Shown in pieces: positions 17,942 through 28,794 of a DNA stretch of 64,000 nucleotides (its first letter is position 1; every line of letters starts with the position of its first letter). Position numbers and translations under genes: made by a program. The stretch comes from Spirodela intermedia (taxonomy: Eukaryota; Streptophyta; Magnoliopsida; Alismatales; Araceae), in the NCBI GenBank assembly GCA_902729315.2, contig LR746270.1, forward strand, positions 3,682,501-3,746,500. The letters run 5' to 3'. The notes below the pieces were generated by a model. The model did no database searches and had not been told where the DNA came from. It saw only the letters and a program-made list of their open reading frames with translations.

Positions 17942-20900
17942 TGAAGAACAAGCAGGCAGGCAATGATACATAAGCATCAGAATCTCAGCAGAAAGAGCTA
18001 TTTTAGTCAACGCCCATGGGAAAAATGCAAGGAATGAGAAATGATTTGACCAAATTGGTCAAATTATTTCCTCCTCGGATTCAACAAGTCGCCTACTAGT
18101 CTAGTCTACTTCTTGTCACACTGACCCACCCTTTTGAAGAGCAAATTCTTTCTTCTAAGAGGAGGTGAGATGACGGGGACCGTACCTTGGCTATCACAAT
18201 GGCATTGCTCTTGACGTGCTTGACGCACAGCCAGGCAAACTCTGCATCACGAAGCTCACCCTCCTGCGGCTGCTTCTCTGAGACCACCTTGAAATCGATC
18301 TCCTCTGGGACCAGATCATCTGACTCCTGGGCCAGCCAGCCCCCACCCACCTGCCTCAGTGAGAGCATGCCCTTCTCAACCTTCTTTGCCTCGAGGATCC
18401 TCAGGGTCTTTGACTTCCCCCGGAGGACCTCAAGGCCCTTCTCTGTGTACCCGGGCGCCACAACGATCTCATAGAACATCCTCGTCTCACCATCTGTGGG
18501 GCTCCTGAACTCCCGGATTTCCCTAGCAAGGTCCTTCAAGGCAGTGTAAAGGAGGGTGGATCCACTGTGAGGAGACTTAGTTCTTCTTCATATCATCATC
18601 ATCATCATCATCTCTGCCGTTGACTTACCTCATCTACCTCAGTGTTGAAGGCAACTATGCCGCCAAAGGCGCTGACAGGGTCTGCTCTCACAGCTAACCT
18701 GTAGGCCTCGAGGATGTCGGCCCTTGACGCAACTCCACACGGGTTGGTGTGCTTCACAACCACGCAAGTGGGGCTGCGGAACTCTGACACACAGTTCCAC
18801 GCGGCATCGGCATCTAGATAGTTGTTGTATGACATCTCCTGTACCACATCAGATAGATAGAGCTTTGTTATCACACTGCATGTTCCTCATCCACAGACAA
18901 AACTACCAGCATGGGCATGAAAAGTGATGGGTAGAAGTTGGAGTACTGAGGAAGCTCACCTTCCCGTGGTGCTGTATGGCAGTAGCAATGCCGCCAGCAT
19001 TCACCACGGAGAGGCTGTCATCGGCATAAACAGAGGCCTTCTGATGGGGATTCTCCCCATATCTGAGGGTAGATATCCTTGTGAGAGGCACAGTCAGGGC
19101 AGGAGGGAACTTCTCACCTATACAGCACGAAGAACAGCATGAGACGAGCGTTGCCCAGATTGCAATCCCCAAGCTACAGAGAGAAAGAAAAAGATGGATG
19201 ACCACCTGCTGATTGCCTCCAGAGCCACTCTGAAACTGCAGAATCGTAGGCAGCAACGTGTTGAAAGGCTTTCCATGCGAGTTTCCTGCGGAATTGCTCG
19301 CCATCTTGCTTTCCCTGCAGGAACTGTAAGAGCTCGGGGTAGTCTTTATGGTCAACGACCACCAGGACATCTTTGTGATTCTGTCAAAAGGTGAACCAAA
19401 TGAGTCAGCGGTACAGAGAACTTCGGTGAAGAGAGATTAGGGCGCACAGCCAATACCTTGGCGGCGGCTCTGATCATGGTGGGCCCCCCGATGTCAATGT
19501 TCTCGATCCCATCCTCGAATGAGACTCCACCGGTTGAGGTGACTTTCTCATAGAAGGGATATAAGTTTACCACCACAATGTCAAAAGTGCCTGCAGGGGA
19601 AGGTGAAAGAAAAGGAAGGATCTTTGGTCAACTCTCGTCACCCAGTCACAGCCCTGATGATATTTCAATGGAGAAAGGGAGATGTGACCCACTGATTCCA
19701 TGCTTTTCCAAGGCTTCCATATGGTGATTGTGGTCTCTTCGAGCAAGGATCCCGCCATGAATGCTAGGATGCAGAGTTTTAACACGCCCATCAAGCTGAA
19801 AAACCCAAGGAGTCGATGCCCCATGATTAGATAAACATAGACCAAAAGGGATCACAGTTCTTTGCTCAGAAATATCCCATGCTCCGAAGATTATTATTAT
19901 TTAATTTATATATATATATATATCACTTTAAGTGAATTATTCGATAGGATGACTAAAAAATGCTTCACTTACATGATGATATCCCATATAAGTGAATTAT
20001 ATGATCCACATGCAGCGGGTGCAAACCCAAGATGGATAAAATAGGATTTAAGGAATGTACCATATTTTTCACATGTAAGGGTAGATGCTTCATTCATATG
20101 CTGAGATTATCATACCGAATGCAGCTTCTCACAAGAACAGGTACCATATCCAATTTACATGTGAAGTTTATAAATGTGGCATAAACTAGCATAGTTCTAA
20201 GAAAGTTAACGCATTATTTCTCAGGGAATGTAAAATCCTTGATATGATACGCACAGAATTGTTGTGCTAAAAATAGAATCTTTGTATTAAAAAAATACAA
20301 TATATTGTAAAAAAAAAGAAGAGAGGGTATTATCGAAAACGAGTCCAACTCACCATTTCTGGGAACTTGGTAACTTCTTCCACCTTGACCACAGAAACTC
20401 CAGCTTTTTCTAAGGCAGATGCTGTGCCACCTGTTGAAACAATTGTGTACCTGCAGGTTGCAACCAAGAACATGTTCAAGTAACTTGAATAATAGAGGCG
20501 TCAAAAGGTGGATAAAAAAAATAAAAAATAAAAAATAAAAAAATGAAAATAAAAGAGCTAGTGCCGAGATCAACACCCTAAATCTTGAAGCCCCTTTCCG
20601 AGGAAGGCAAGATCGCTTTTGTCCGAGAGTGAGATCAACGCTTGTTTGCCACCTAACAAGACACAAGAACCCATTCACAAATGGAGACTTTAGCAGGGAG
20701 GTAATTTACTCAGAAACCAAGTCATCCACTACGTTTTTTTTTCTTTTTTTTACCTGAGAAAATATCTATCACTCTTCATAAGTTACCGAAATGCATGCCA
20801 TAAATAGACATTTCAGCCAGAAAAGTACTTTTTTTATAAAAAAAATGATGTACATTTTCAATGAAACTATCAAAGGAGAAAATAAAATCAGTACAATTAT

Positions 20901-21803
20901 CCAATCCGAGCAATATGGGCAGACAAGAACACCAAGAAAAATGCATGTCGGAGTTGAAGAGCTCCAGGAACAGCGTCACAAATCCAGTGTTGGAACGCAA
21001 TCCGAGTCGAGGAGAAGAGAGAGCATCACATACATTTTTACAGATATAGATATTTTCGTCTGAAACCCCAAGGAGAAAGAAGATTGCAAACAGAGCAGAG
21101 GAGGGAAGCAAAACAAAAAAAAAAGGGCTCCCTCAGGATTGCCAGAGAAATAAACACAGAATTGCTTATGGAGGCCGATGCAAAAAACCCCACAACCCAG
21201 TGCAGAAGGATGCCGCCCAGAACAGATAGATCCTCCAAGTCCTTCATATCTCTGTCTCATACCAGACAGATGAGCAGTTTAAAGGGTAGCCTGAAGAGGA
21301 CTTGCTTACTCTGACATGTCTTACCCTTTAAGAAATAATAATAATAAAAAAAGAAAAATCCGACGTCCAGGTTGAAGCGTCGGGCATTGTGGAACGAGGG
21401 TATTTTGTGGAGGTTTTATGGAGGGATGATCGTAGAGCTAGCAGCTCAAAGCGAAGGGAGCCATTACCGGACCAGACAGAGGAGCCGGTCGTCTGGGACT
21501 CGGCGCTCGTGACCATGGCTCTGGGCGAATCGGCCGCCATTGAGCACAGCCTCCGCGGGAAGCGGGACAAAAAGAGAGAAGACGCCTGCAAAAAACAGGG
21601 CCCAGAAGGATCCGATCATCTGAAGTAGCGAAGATAAAATATATACACTGAGAGGAGCTAGAGCGAGAGAGAGAGAGAGTATGGCTCACCCCCTGCGCCC
21701 GGTGGTGGCACCGACTATGCGAATACCAGAAGAGGAAATAGGAGGCGGAAGCTCGTCCGGAGCCGGAGGCGGCGGGAGGAGAGGTCAGGAGCTGGAGCGG
21801 CAT
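17351..21803 (-). CDS. ATIC: Bifunctional AICAR transformylase / IMP cyclohydrolase (PurH), plastid type
   Basis: Twelve exons on the minus strand: 21803-21690, 21585-21468, 20652-20577, 20450-20354, 19795-19693, 19590-19457, 19380-19206, 19117-18960, 18838-18629, 18533-18186, 17884-17758 and 17502-17351. All phases agree and give 603 residues. The enzyme does the last two steps of de novo purine synthesis, AICAR to FAICAR to IMP. The N-terminal cyclohydrolase part shows [22 protein letters not shown] and [20 protein letters not shown]. The transformylase part shows [10 protein letters not shown], the Lys-His pair in [38 protein letters not shown] and the conserved end [10 protein letters not shown] chose the start at 21803 because exon 1 (38 residues, rich in Ser/Ala) splices in frame onto a Ser/Arg-rich stretch ([14 protein letters not shown]), together a plausible plastid transit peptide. 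A shorter start at 21540 is possible. Some introns are under 100 bp and the longest is about 0.8 kb. Confidence 0.95.
17911..17939. repeat. (GA)n microsatellite in an ATIC intron
   Basis: GA tract of about 29 bp just upstream (in transcript sense) of ATIC exon 11. Confidence 0.95.
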
Positions 21804-22516
21804 CTTTCTCCCCAGCTACTTGCGCAGTCCCATCGTCATCGAGGGATTTTAGAGGGTAGTAGGATTTTTTTTCCCTTCTCTGGGTTTTGAAAAAGTCCCT
21901 ACCAATACAAAAAAGTGCTATTTTCCCCTTGGCATTTAATATATGATACAAAATATCCCCCTTTCTGGGCCGGGCCGAAGCTGGAGGCCCATTTTCCTTA
22001 CCAGGTAGTACCTGCGGTACTGCCACGTGGTCAAACTTTTGGCCGACTCCATATGGGTACAATACAAAATACTTTTATAAATCATAATAATTAAATTAAA
22101 TACCATATGGGCTCCAACAAGCGGCCCAATACCATTAATGGCCCATATTGGCTTTCATATCCTTTCCACCCATAAAGTAGCTAGAGAGAATCTCAGACCC
22201 CACCAGAATAGAAATATTTTTGGAAAGTCAACGCAGAAATCTTACAAAAGACGGCGCACTTGGAGAGTCATCCAAAATAATAATTAATTAGTTAATCGCA
22301 CGAGGGGTTTTGAACCTTCAGATCTCAAAAGATTTGAGGGGCCGTTAGACGCGGACACGTAGAGTAAACTATAATACAACACGGAGGGGAGGAAAACCAC
22401 GACACGGACAGCCAAAAAAAAGGAAAGAAAAAGTCAACCATCATAGAACAAGATCTTTGACCGACGGAGTTTAGGGAATGAAGAAAAAAAAGAAAAAAAT
22501 GGGCCGTGAACATCGA
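21804..22516. other. Intergenic, upstream of ATIC
   Basis: Promoter side of ATIC and 3' side of the hnRNP-like gene, both minus strand. It contains several GGCCC/GGGCC words near 21,965-22,145, like plant TCP-binding (site II-type) elements, but no site can be assigned with confidence. No coding sequence was recognised. Confidence 0.45.
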
Positions 22517-23760
22517 TCACCGGTTGTCGGATTTCCCATTCTCGTCGTGAGCAGCTCCGTTAACCTGGTGATCGCCGCAGCCGCCGCCGCCGTCGGCTTG
22601 AGTCCACTTTCCGTTTCCCGAGGCGGGAAATCCGTGGTATCCGCCGCCTCCGACGCCGACGTACGGCCCGGCGGCAGCGCCGGGAAAGTACCCCGGGAAG
22701 AAGCCGGCGGCGGCACCGTACGGCAGCGGGCTCCGCCGGCCGCCGACGACGTATCCTGCGCCGTTCCAAGCTCCCCGGGGGCCTGCGAACGGCGGCGCGC
22801 CGTAGCCGACTCCATAGCCTCCGAAGCCGTACCCCTCGCCGGCGCCGGCGGCAGCGTAGCCGTAGGGGGAGTACGGCGGAGCGGCGGCGGCACCGTATCC
22901 CTGAAAGCCGCCGCCAAGCCGGTGGCCGTACGGGGGGTACATCCCACCACCGCCGTAGCCGTCGAGGATGGCGCCCCTCCCGTTACCGGCGGTCCTCGGG
23001 CTCTGTGCGCTCCTGCCGTAGTAGAACCCGTTCTTCCCTCCGCCGCCACCGTCGCCGCCGCCGACGCCGGCGCCGCCACCGCCGTCGCGGGGGATGGCCT
23101 TCTTGACTTCGACGGTCTTGCCGTTGAGTGTCTGGAAGGTGGTCTCGACGGCGCCGTCGGCTGACTCCTCGGACTCGAAGGTGATGAAGCCGAAGCCCCT
23201 CGGCCGGTGGGTGGCGCTGTCGTACATCACGACGACGTCGGTGATCTTCCCAAACTTTTCGAAGTAGCCACGGAATTCCTCCTGGGTGACGTTCGCTGAG
23301 AGGCCGCCGACGAAGATCTTCTTCGTCTTCGCCTGGCCGGAGTCACCGGTGGCGGCGGCGGCCCTTCCTCCGCCGCTCTTGCTGGAGGGCTTGCCGTGGT
23401 GCTGGTGGTGGTGGTCGGAGAACTGGTGCTGGTGGTTCTGATGCTGCTCGCCCCGGGGGATGGCCCTCTTCACTTCCACCTGGAAAAAAGGATAAGAGTC
23501 GGGAAAGTCAACCGGTTTGAAGCTCTGATCTCTCGGATTGATCGATTTTTCTTCTGTGAGTGAGTGAAAGAGGGAGGAACAGAGAAAGAGAAAGAGGATT
23601 TCATATTAAGAAAAGAGGAAAAGAAAAAGTCGAGCCTATTAATTAAAACAAGACTCAGGATCATCTTTTGTGGGGGTGTGGGAAAGTCAACCCTTCCGAA
23701 GGTCTGATCTTTCTGCTCCATCCATTTTTCTCTGAGAGATGTGAATGTGGTTCAGTGAAA

Positions 23761-23807
<47 letters not shown>

Positions 23808-24484
23808 CACACAGAAATACGATAAAAATGTCAAATAGCATGAACAGGTGTACAGAAAAATGAATAATAAGTAATAAAATATTGCGTAAAGTCAAGCAAC
23901 CAAGCTCGTTCGAGCATTTCTTGGTGAATGATGGTCACCAATGTATTCCGGAGAGAAGACAAGACAGAGAAAGATAGTGGGGAGAAAAACTTGACTGACT
24001 CATCTAACTTAATATTGGCCAAAGAGTCAAGTCACCTGGAGTCTAACACCTCTGGTTCATAGATTAGTCAGCGAATGGTGTCTACGTCAAAGTGTGATGC
24101 ACGGCAGAGAGAGAGGGAGAGAGAGAGAGGAGATAATCATTTATACTTGACAGAGTCACCAGTTCTGATAGCAGCAAGAAGTCAGGTCATCAGGAGACTG
24201 AGACCTCCAATTCATAGATTATCTGTGCATGGCGTGTATCCAAACGTGTGATGGAAGGCAGAGAGAGAGGGAGAGAGAGAGAGAGAGAGAGAGGAAGGAG
24301 ATGCTTTTGAGATTTTATATTCATAAAAGATCAACACAAGATTCCATCCCGCTTCATAATTTAAACAAAATGACTGGCTCATCTGTCTTCATACAAGCGG
24401 AAAAAGTCAACTCATTAGGAATTTAACCCTCTAGTCCAGAGATTAATCTGTGAATTGTGCGCATGAAAAATAAATAAATAGATA

Positions 24485-24530
<46 letters not shown>

Positions 24531-25256
24531 GAACAAAAAAGCCAAACATGGTGTCCAGGAAAATTGATGCAATAATTGAGATACGGAAGAACAAGTAAAA
24601 TAAAGCATGGAAAAGCCAGTTTTTATTTTACTATTTTGACTTGGTTATCAAGCGACAAGAACAATCAACCAGCATCAGAAGAAAGCCATAGCGAAGAATG
24701 ATCTGCAAAAGGGAAATTAAATCGATAAAATGAAGACCAATAGAAATCATCAATCACAAATAATTAATGTTCTTCTTTTCCTTCTTGCCATTCGAAATCG
24801 GGAATGTAGCGGAAACGAGACCTAGGGGGCTCCACAATCACGGAGAAGGGAATCATTTCCTAGATTATCAAACTCTTCTCATCAAAATAACCGTCCGCGG
24901 GAGAGATTACTCACCGGCCTGCCGAGGATGGCGTGCTTGGCGGCGGTGTCCTGGATGGCTTTGTCGGCGGCGGAAGGATCCGAGAAGGAGACGAAGCCGA
25001 ACCCCCGCGCGTTCCCCGTTCCTCTCTCCCTCATGATGATGGCCTCCGTCACATCCCCGTACTTCCCGAAGTAATCCCGCAGCGCGTCCTCCGTCGCGTC
25101 CCACGGTATCCCGCCCACGAACAGCTTCCCCGGCTCGCCAACGCCATTACCACCGCCGCCGCCCCCATTACTGGTGCTGACCGCCGCTCCGTTCGCCGCA
25201 GGAGCCGCCGGGGGCGAGGCCGCAGACGGAGAAGGAGGAGAGGGGGAGGATTCCAT
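22517..25256 (-). CDS. hnRNP A/B-type RNA-binding protein with two RRMs and a Gly/Tyr-rich tail
   Basis: Two exons, 25256-24915 and 23479-22517, join in frame into 434 residues. RRM1 (about 43-118) has KLFVGG and RGFGFVSF; RRM2 (about 168-245) has KIFVGG and RGFGFITF. The link VEVKRAIPRGE between the RRMs is typical of plant RNP1/hnRNP1-like proteins. A His/Gln-rich spacer precedes RRM2, and the last 190 residues are a low-complexity Gly, Tyr, Pro and Ala region with GGYG, GYGA and PYG words, a prion-like type common in RNA-granule proteins. It is expected to bind mRNA in nucleus and cytoplasm and affect 3' processing or splicing. The 1.43-kb intron holds diverged tandem repeats, each ending in a GA tract. 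Exon GC content is very high. A specific orthologue cannot be named from the sequence alone. Confidence 0.92.
23497..24530. repeat. Diverged tandem repeat, about five copies, inside the hnRNP-like gene intron
   Basis: Units starting near 23,497, 23,683, 24,024, 24,177 and 24,403 share the order: AAGTCAA or GTCAGG near the start, a CTC..TCATAGATTA..CTGTG-like middle, and a GA-rich or (GA)n end. Copies are 100-340 bp apart and clearly diverged. Long pure GA tracts are at 23,765-23,805, 24,271-24,292 and 24,496-24,528. Confidence 0.7.
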
Positions 25257-25554
25257 GACTCCCCTGGCGCCCTATGCGAAAACCTAAACAGTGGGACAGA
25301 TCGGTGGAAGAGCTGTGGACAGACTCCGAACAGCGGACAGATGAAGATGGCGGAGCCAACCCCGGCGATTCCGGGGGCTCTCGCAGTTAGACGTCTCCGG
25401 CCGGCGGCGGTGGTCTCCTTTCCAGGTCTCGGGTTCCTCCGCCGCTGCGCCTGCTGGTATCGTTGCTTTCTAGGGTTTTGTAGGGTTTCCGCTCAGACTT
25501 ACCTTCTCCCGCTCATTTTACCTTCCCTGGCCGCTCATTATTAACTACTTTCCC

Positions 25555-25609
<55 letters not shown>

Positions 25610-26811
25610 TTTTAATTTAATTTTTATAAATATTTCAATTAAATAAATATAGGTAAAGGAAATCAATAACAGTATATATACGAATGGTGGACTGATTTAT
25701 TTATTATTTATTAAATAGGAGGACAATAAAATGGGCCTAGGCTTTGAAGCGGTTCGGGCCCAATCTTCATAACTCCGGGCCCAATGCCAATTATTTTTTA
25801 TTAGGGTTTTAATTATAATTATCCAGGAATATTTTCAATGTCTTCACCGTTTACCAAACTCTAGAAACCATGCCGGCGATTTTTTTTCCCATAAATAGCA
25901 GTAAACGTGGAATGCATGTTTCATAAATATGAGTCAATAATTACTCCAGGTAAGTCGCGCAGGAGGGGTTTTCTGGTCTCGGTCGTTGACCATTGAAGAG
26001 GCAAATAATGGAATCGAGGCCGAATATTATTGGTCCACGGTGGACACCAGATATGGTCAAGAAAAGTCAACCATCACTTAATCATGTCGTTAAGGGTGGA
26101 AAGCAAGGATTACATCGCCAAAGTGATCTTGGCCGCCTCCCAACGATGTGATCCTTTTTTTTTTGATTTTATAAATAATAAAATCGAAGTCAACGTTTAA
26201 TTCTCAATTGCATAGGAAGATTAAAAGCAGTTCTTCAGAAAACAGATGAGCTACAGTAATCGATGTTTCTAAGTATTTATGCTGCAAACAGCTTTCTATC
26301 CGAGAAAGCGAGACCTTGTGGATCAACCTGTGGTCAGGGGACCAAAAAAAATAAAAAAAATCGACGAATATGATCAACCTGTGGATCATAGTTTGCTAGA
26401 ACAACCCGTGGAGTACCAGGTCTTTGCGCAAGAACTAGGAGCATAATCAATAGATCAGAAAGAAGATTGAGCGAGAGCATCATGAGATTATTCGAGTCAC
26501 TTTCCATTGGGAGGATTAGATGATTCGCCGTCAGGTTCCCAGATTATAAGAAATTAGAATCATAACAACGCATCATCCTGTAGAAATCATGTTCTATCAT
26601 CTGATGCTCTCCTCTGCGGCATTTTTAGATAACTTTCTGGGCCGAAAGGTCACCAAGCCATGCAAAACAAACCAGGCGATTTACCTGGGATTAGATTCAA
26701 CAGAGGAGCTTCAAGGTTCGAATGGATGGGGAAGAACCAGCTAGTTCCTTCCTTCTGATTCCTATCTCGCCATAGATTATCTGGAACCGCATGTAATTCT
26801 GAAGAACATGT
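25257..26811. other. Intergenic, with poly-C/(CT)n tract
   Basis: Spacer upstream of the hnRNP-like gene. The GC-rich part to about 25,500 is probably its 5' UTR and promoter. A run of C (25,552-25,565) continues as (CT)n to 25,606. The rest, to the stop codon of the PP2-A10-like gene, is AT-rich without recognisable genes. Confidence 0.5.
25552..25606. repeat. C-run joined to (CT)n microsatellite
   Basis: About 14 C followed by about 20 CT units. Confidence 0.95.
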
Positions 26812-28071
26812 TCAGAGAGGATTACTAGTTTGGGAAAGATCAAGACTGGTAGTCGGAACCAGGAAGCCCGTCCCGGAGAACAAGTGGAGGCACAGGGCAA
26901 GGCATAGAGCGAAGATAATCATGGATTTGGCGAGGACGTACCTCATCGCATCCAGTCCTTTCTCGACGATCTCCCCTCGGACGATCTTCGCGCCATGGTT
27001 AGCTGCATCGAGCAGCTTGCGCAGGATGAAGTCGAGGGAGGACCTCACCGTCTCGGAGGTAACCCTCCCCGTCAAATCGAGGACCAAGCTCCGGTTGCTG
27101 GGGATGGATAGGGTGGAGGATACCTTCTCTACCCAGCCATGGCCGCCGTCCTTGACGCTGAGGTCAAAGGATCTACGCCTGATGTGCATCATGGGTGGCG
27201 TCTCCACCTCTGCTTCCGTGTCTTCTTCTCTGTCAGTCCATGAGCTTGAAGCCGGACCTGGACTGCTGCCGCTCATCACTTGATGGGAGGTCTTGACGAG
27301 GGTCTCTATGGCGCCATTACAGACGGAGATCAGCAGGTCCCTGACCTTGGCCTCGTGCTCCGGTCTGGTGAGACCGGAGAACAGCTCGTCGTAGGTGTTG
27401 ATGTGGATCGTCTTATCCAGGTAAACTGCGACGGCGGTGCTCACAAAGAGCTGGATGCAGTTGCCGATCAGCTGCTGGAACTCGTCGCCGTAGATCAGAT
27501 TCACCCACTCCGGTACGATGGACGCCGTCGCCGTCGAGGCCTGGTTCTGCGGGGAGTAGAAGGCCATCACCATGTTCCGTGCGAAGCTCCCGACCACCAC
27601 CGAGGCGAAGCCGGATCCCGCCGTGGAGAAAAGCTTGTCAAGTATGCGCTCGGGGAAGCTCGACTCCACCGCCTTCCCTGATCTGGACTCGGCAGCGGCG
27701 TGCCCCCTGATCAATCCCACAGTCAGAGCCTCAGAAATCCTCGACACGGAGGCGGCGACCTCGTCTGATCGGGCGATCTTGGAGATTTGCCTGACAGTGG
27801 ATGGAACCTCATCGGAATCACTGCGGAGAAAACCGTTCAGGTCCTCGGAGACAATGGCGACTGTCTCCGCCGAGGCGGAGACAGCCTTCGCCAAGGACGA
27901 GAACGCCCCCAGCAACTTCGCCATCCGCCGCCTCTTCTCCACCAGAGCAGGGAGGCTGTAGACGTGGTACGCGCAATATCCGGACGCTCCGGCGGCGGCG
28001 GCGAGGATCAGCCACCTCCACCGCCTCCGCCGGAAATCCAGCGCCGCCTGCGCCAGAGCGAGCCCCATCAT
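26812..28071 (-). CDS. PHLOEM PROTEIN 2-LIKE A10-type membrane protein
   Basis: A single uninterrupted frame of 419 residues starting with two Met codons (28071 or 28068). After a short Arg-rich stretch there is a hydrophobic segment (LILAAAAGASGYCAYHVYSL, about 21-40), so the N-terminus is probably membrane-anchored. The middle has conserved-looking blocks (SAETVAIVSEDLNGFL, STAGSGFASVVVGSFARN, CIQLFVSTAVAVYLDKT, LISVCNGAIETLVKTSHQV), and a second hydrophobic segment is near the end (SMIIFALCLALCLHLFSG). The pattern matches plant proteins labelled PP2-A10-like as I remember them; their biochemical role is not established. Despite the name I see no clear lectin (PP2) domain. Length and intronless structure look complete. 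Confidence 0.8.
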   Translation of the reverse strand: MMGLALAQAALDFRRRRWRWLILAAAAGASGYCAYHVYSLPALVEKRRRMAKLLGAFSSLAKAVSASAETVAIVSEDLNGFLRSDSDEVPSTVRQISKIARSDEVAASVSRISEALTVGLIRGHAAAESRSGKAVESSFPERILDKLFSTAGSGFASVVVGSFARNMVMAFYSPQNQASTATASIVPEWVNLIYGDEFQQLIGNCIQLFVSTAVAVYLDKTIHINTYDELFSGLTRPEHEAKVRDLLISVCNGAIETLVKTSHQVMSGSSPGPASSSWTDREEDTEAEVETPPMMHIRRRSFDLSVKDGGHGWVEKVSSTLSIPSNRSLVLDLTGRVTSETVRSSLDFILRKLLDAANHGAKIVRGEIVEKGLDAMRYVLAKSMIIFALCLALCLHLFSGTGFLVPTTSLDLSQTSNPL

Positions 28072-28794
28072 AACTCTAACCTCTCCACAGCGAGGATGGC
28101 GACCGAGAAAACTCCGAATTCCTCAACCATATGAAGATCACCCGAAGAGAACAGCCGATACGGTAGCGTGCAGACCACCGTGTCGTGCCCAGCTTCCCCC
28201 CGGCGTTCATCCAGATCTTCTCTCCCCCAAGGCAAGGGCTTCCAACAGGATAGCAAAAAGGCCCAGGGGGATGAGGAGGATGAGATATTTCTGCACCACC
28301 GCCGAGAAAATCAGTTACGGCGATTACGACGGGTTGCCGCGAGAAGACAGCGACATGGCGGCACCGGAGAGCGACGGAGGTGGAAGATGACGAACTGGCG
28401 GATAAATCCGTCGGACTATGGCAAAGGAATGGAACTGGCGTGCACTCACCGCTCCGGTACACCTGATCCCCTGAAGATCACGATCTGGCATACACTCACA
28501 GCTCTGGTACACCTGATCCCCGCCACCGCCTAGCGCTACGATGACTGACGGTGATCTTACCACTCAGACGGGCACGAAACTATCCCCGGGAAATATTTTA
28601 TTTAAATATATTTAATTGAAATTGCGATAAACATTAATAAATATATATAAGAATTGATCTCAAGGGTCATTAAGCTTCACCATTATCGAGATAATTCACG
28701 CATGACTCAATAAAAATTTGTCCCACCAGTTTTTTTTTCAAAGAAAAAGGATTATTGTTATTATTTACATAGATAATTCTTCCCCGACGGGTCA
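28072..28794. other. Intergenic with a short direct repeat
   Basis: Upstream region of the PP2-A10-like gene. Two imperfect copies of a roughly 35-bp word (near 28,436-28,471 and 28,487-28,521, both containing GGTACACCTGATCCCC) lie 51 bp apart. The rest, from 28,570, is AT-rich 3' flank of the BSD gene. Confidence 0.55.

Noticed and set aside
22478-23164. 228-residue open frame on the plus strand
   Set aside because: It is the antisense shadow of the GC-rich Gly/Tyr tail of the hnRNP-like gene; composition is Ala/Val-rich with no family signal.
27280-28134. Plus-strand frames of 115-133 residues
   Set aside because: They are shadows of the PP2-A10-like coding sequence in a GC-rich region.
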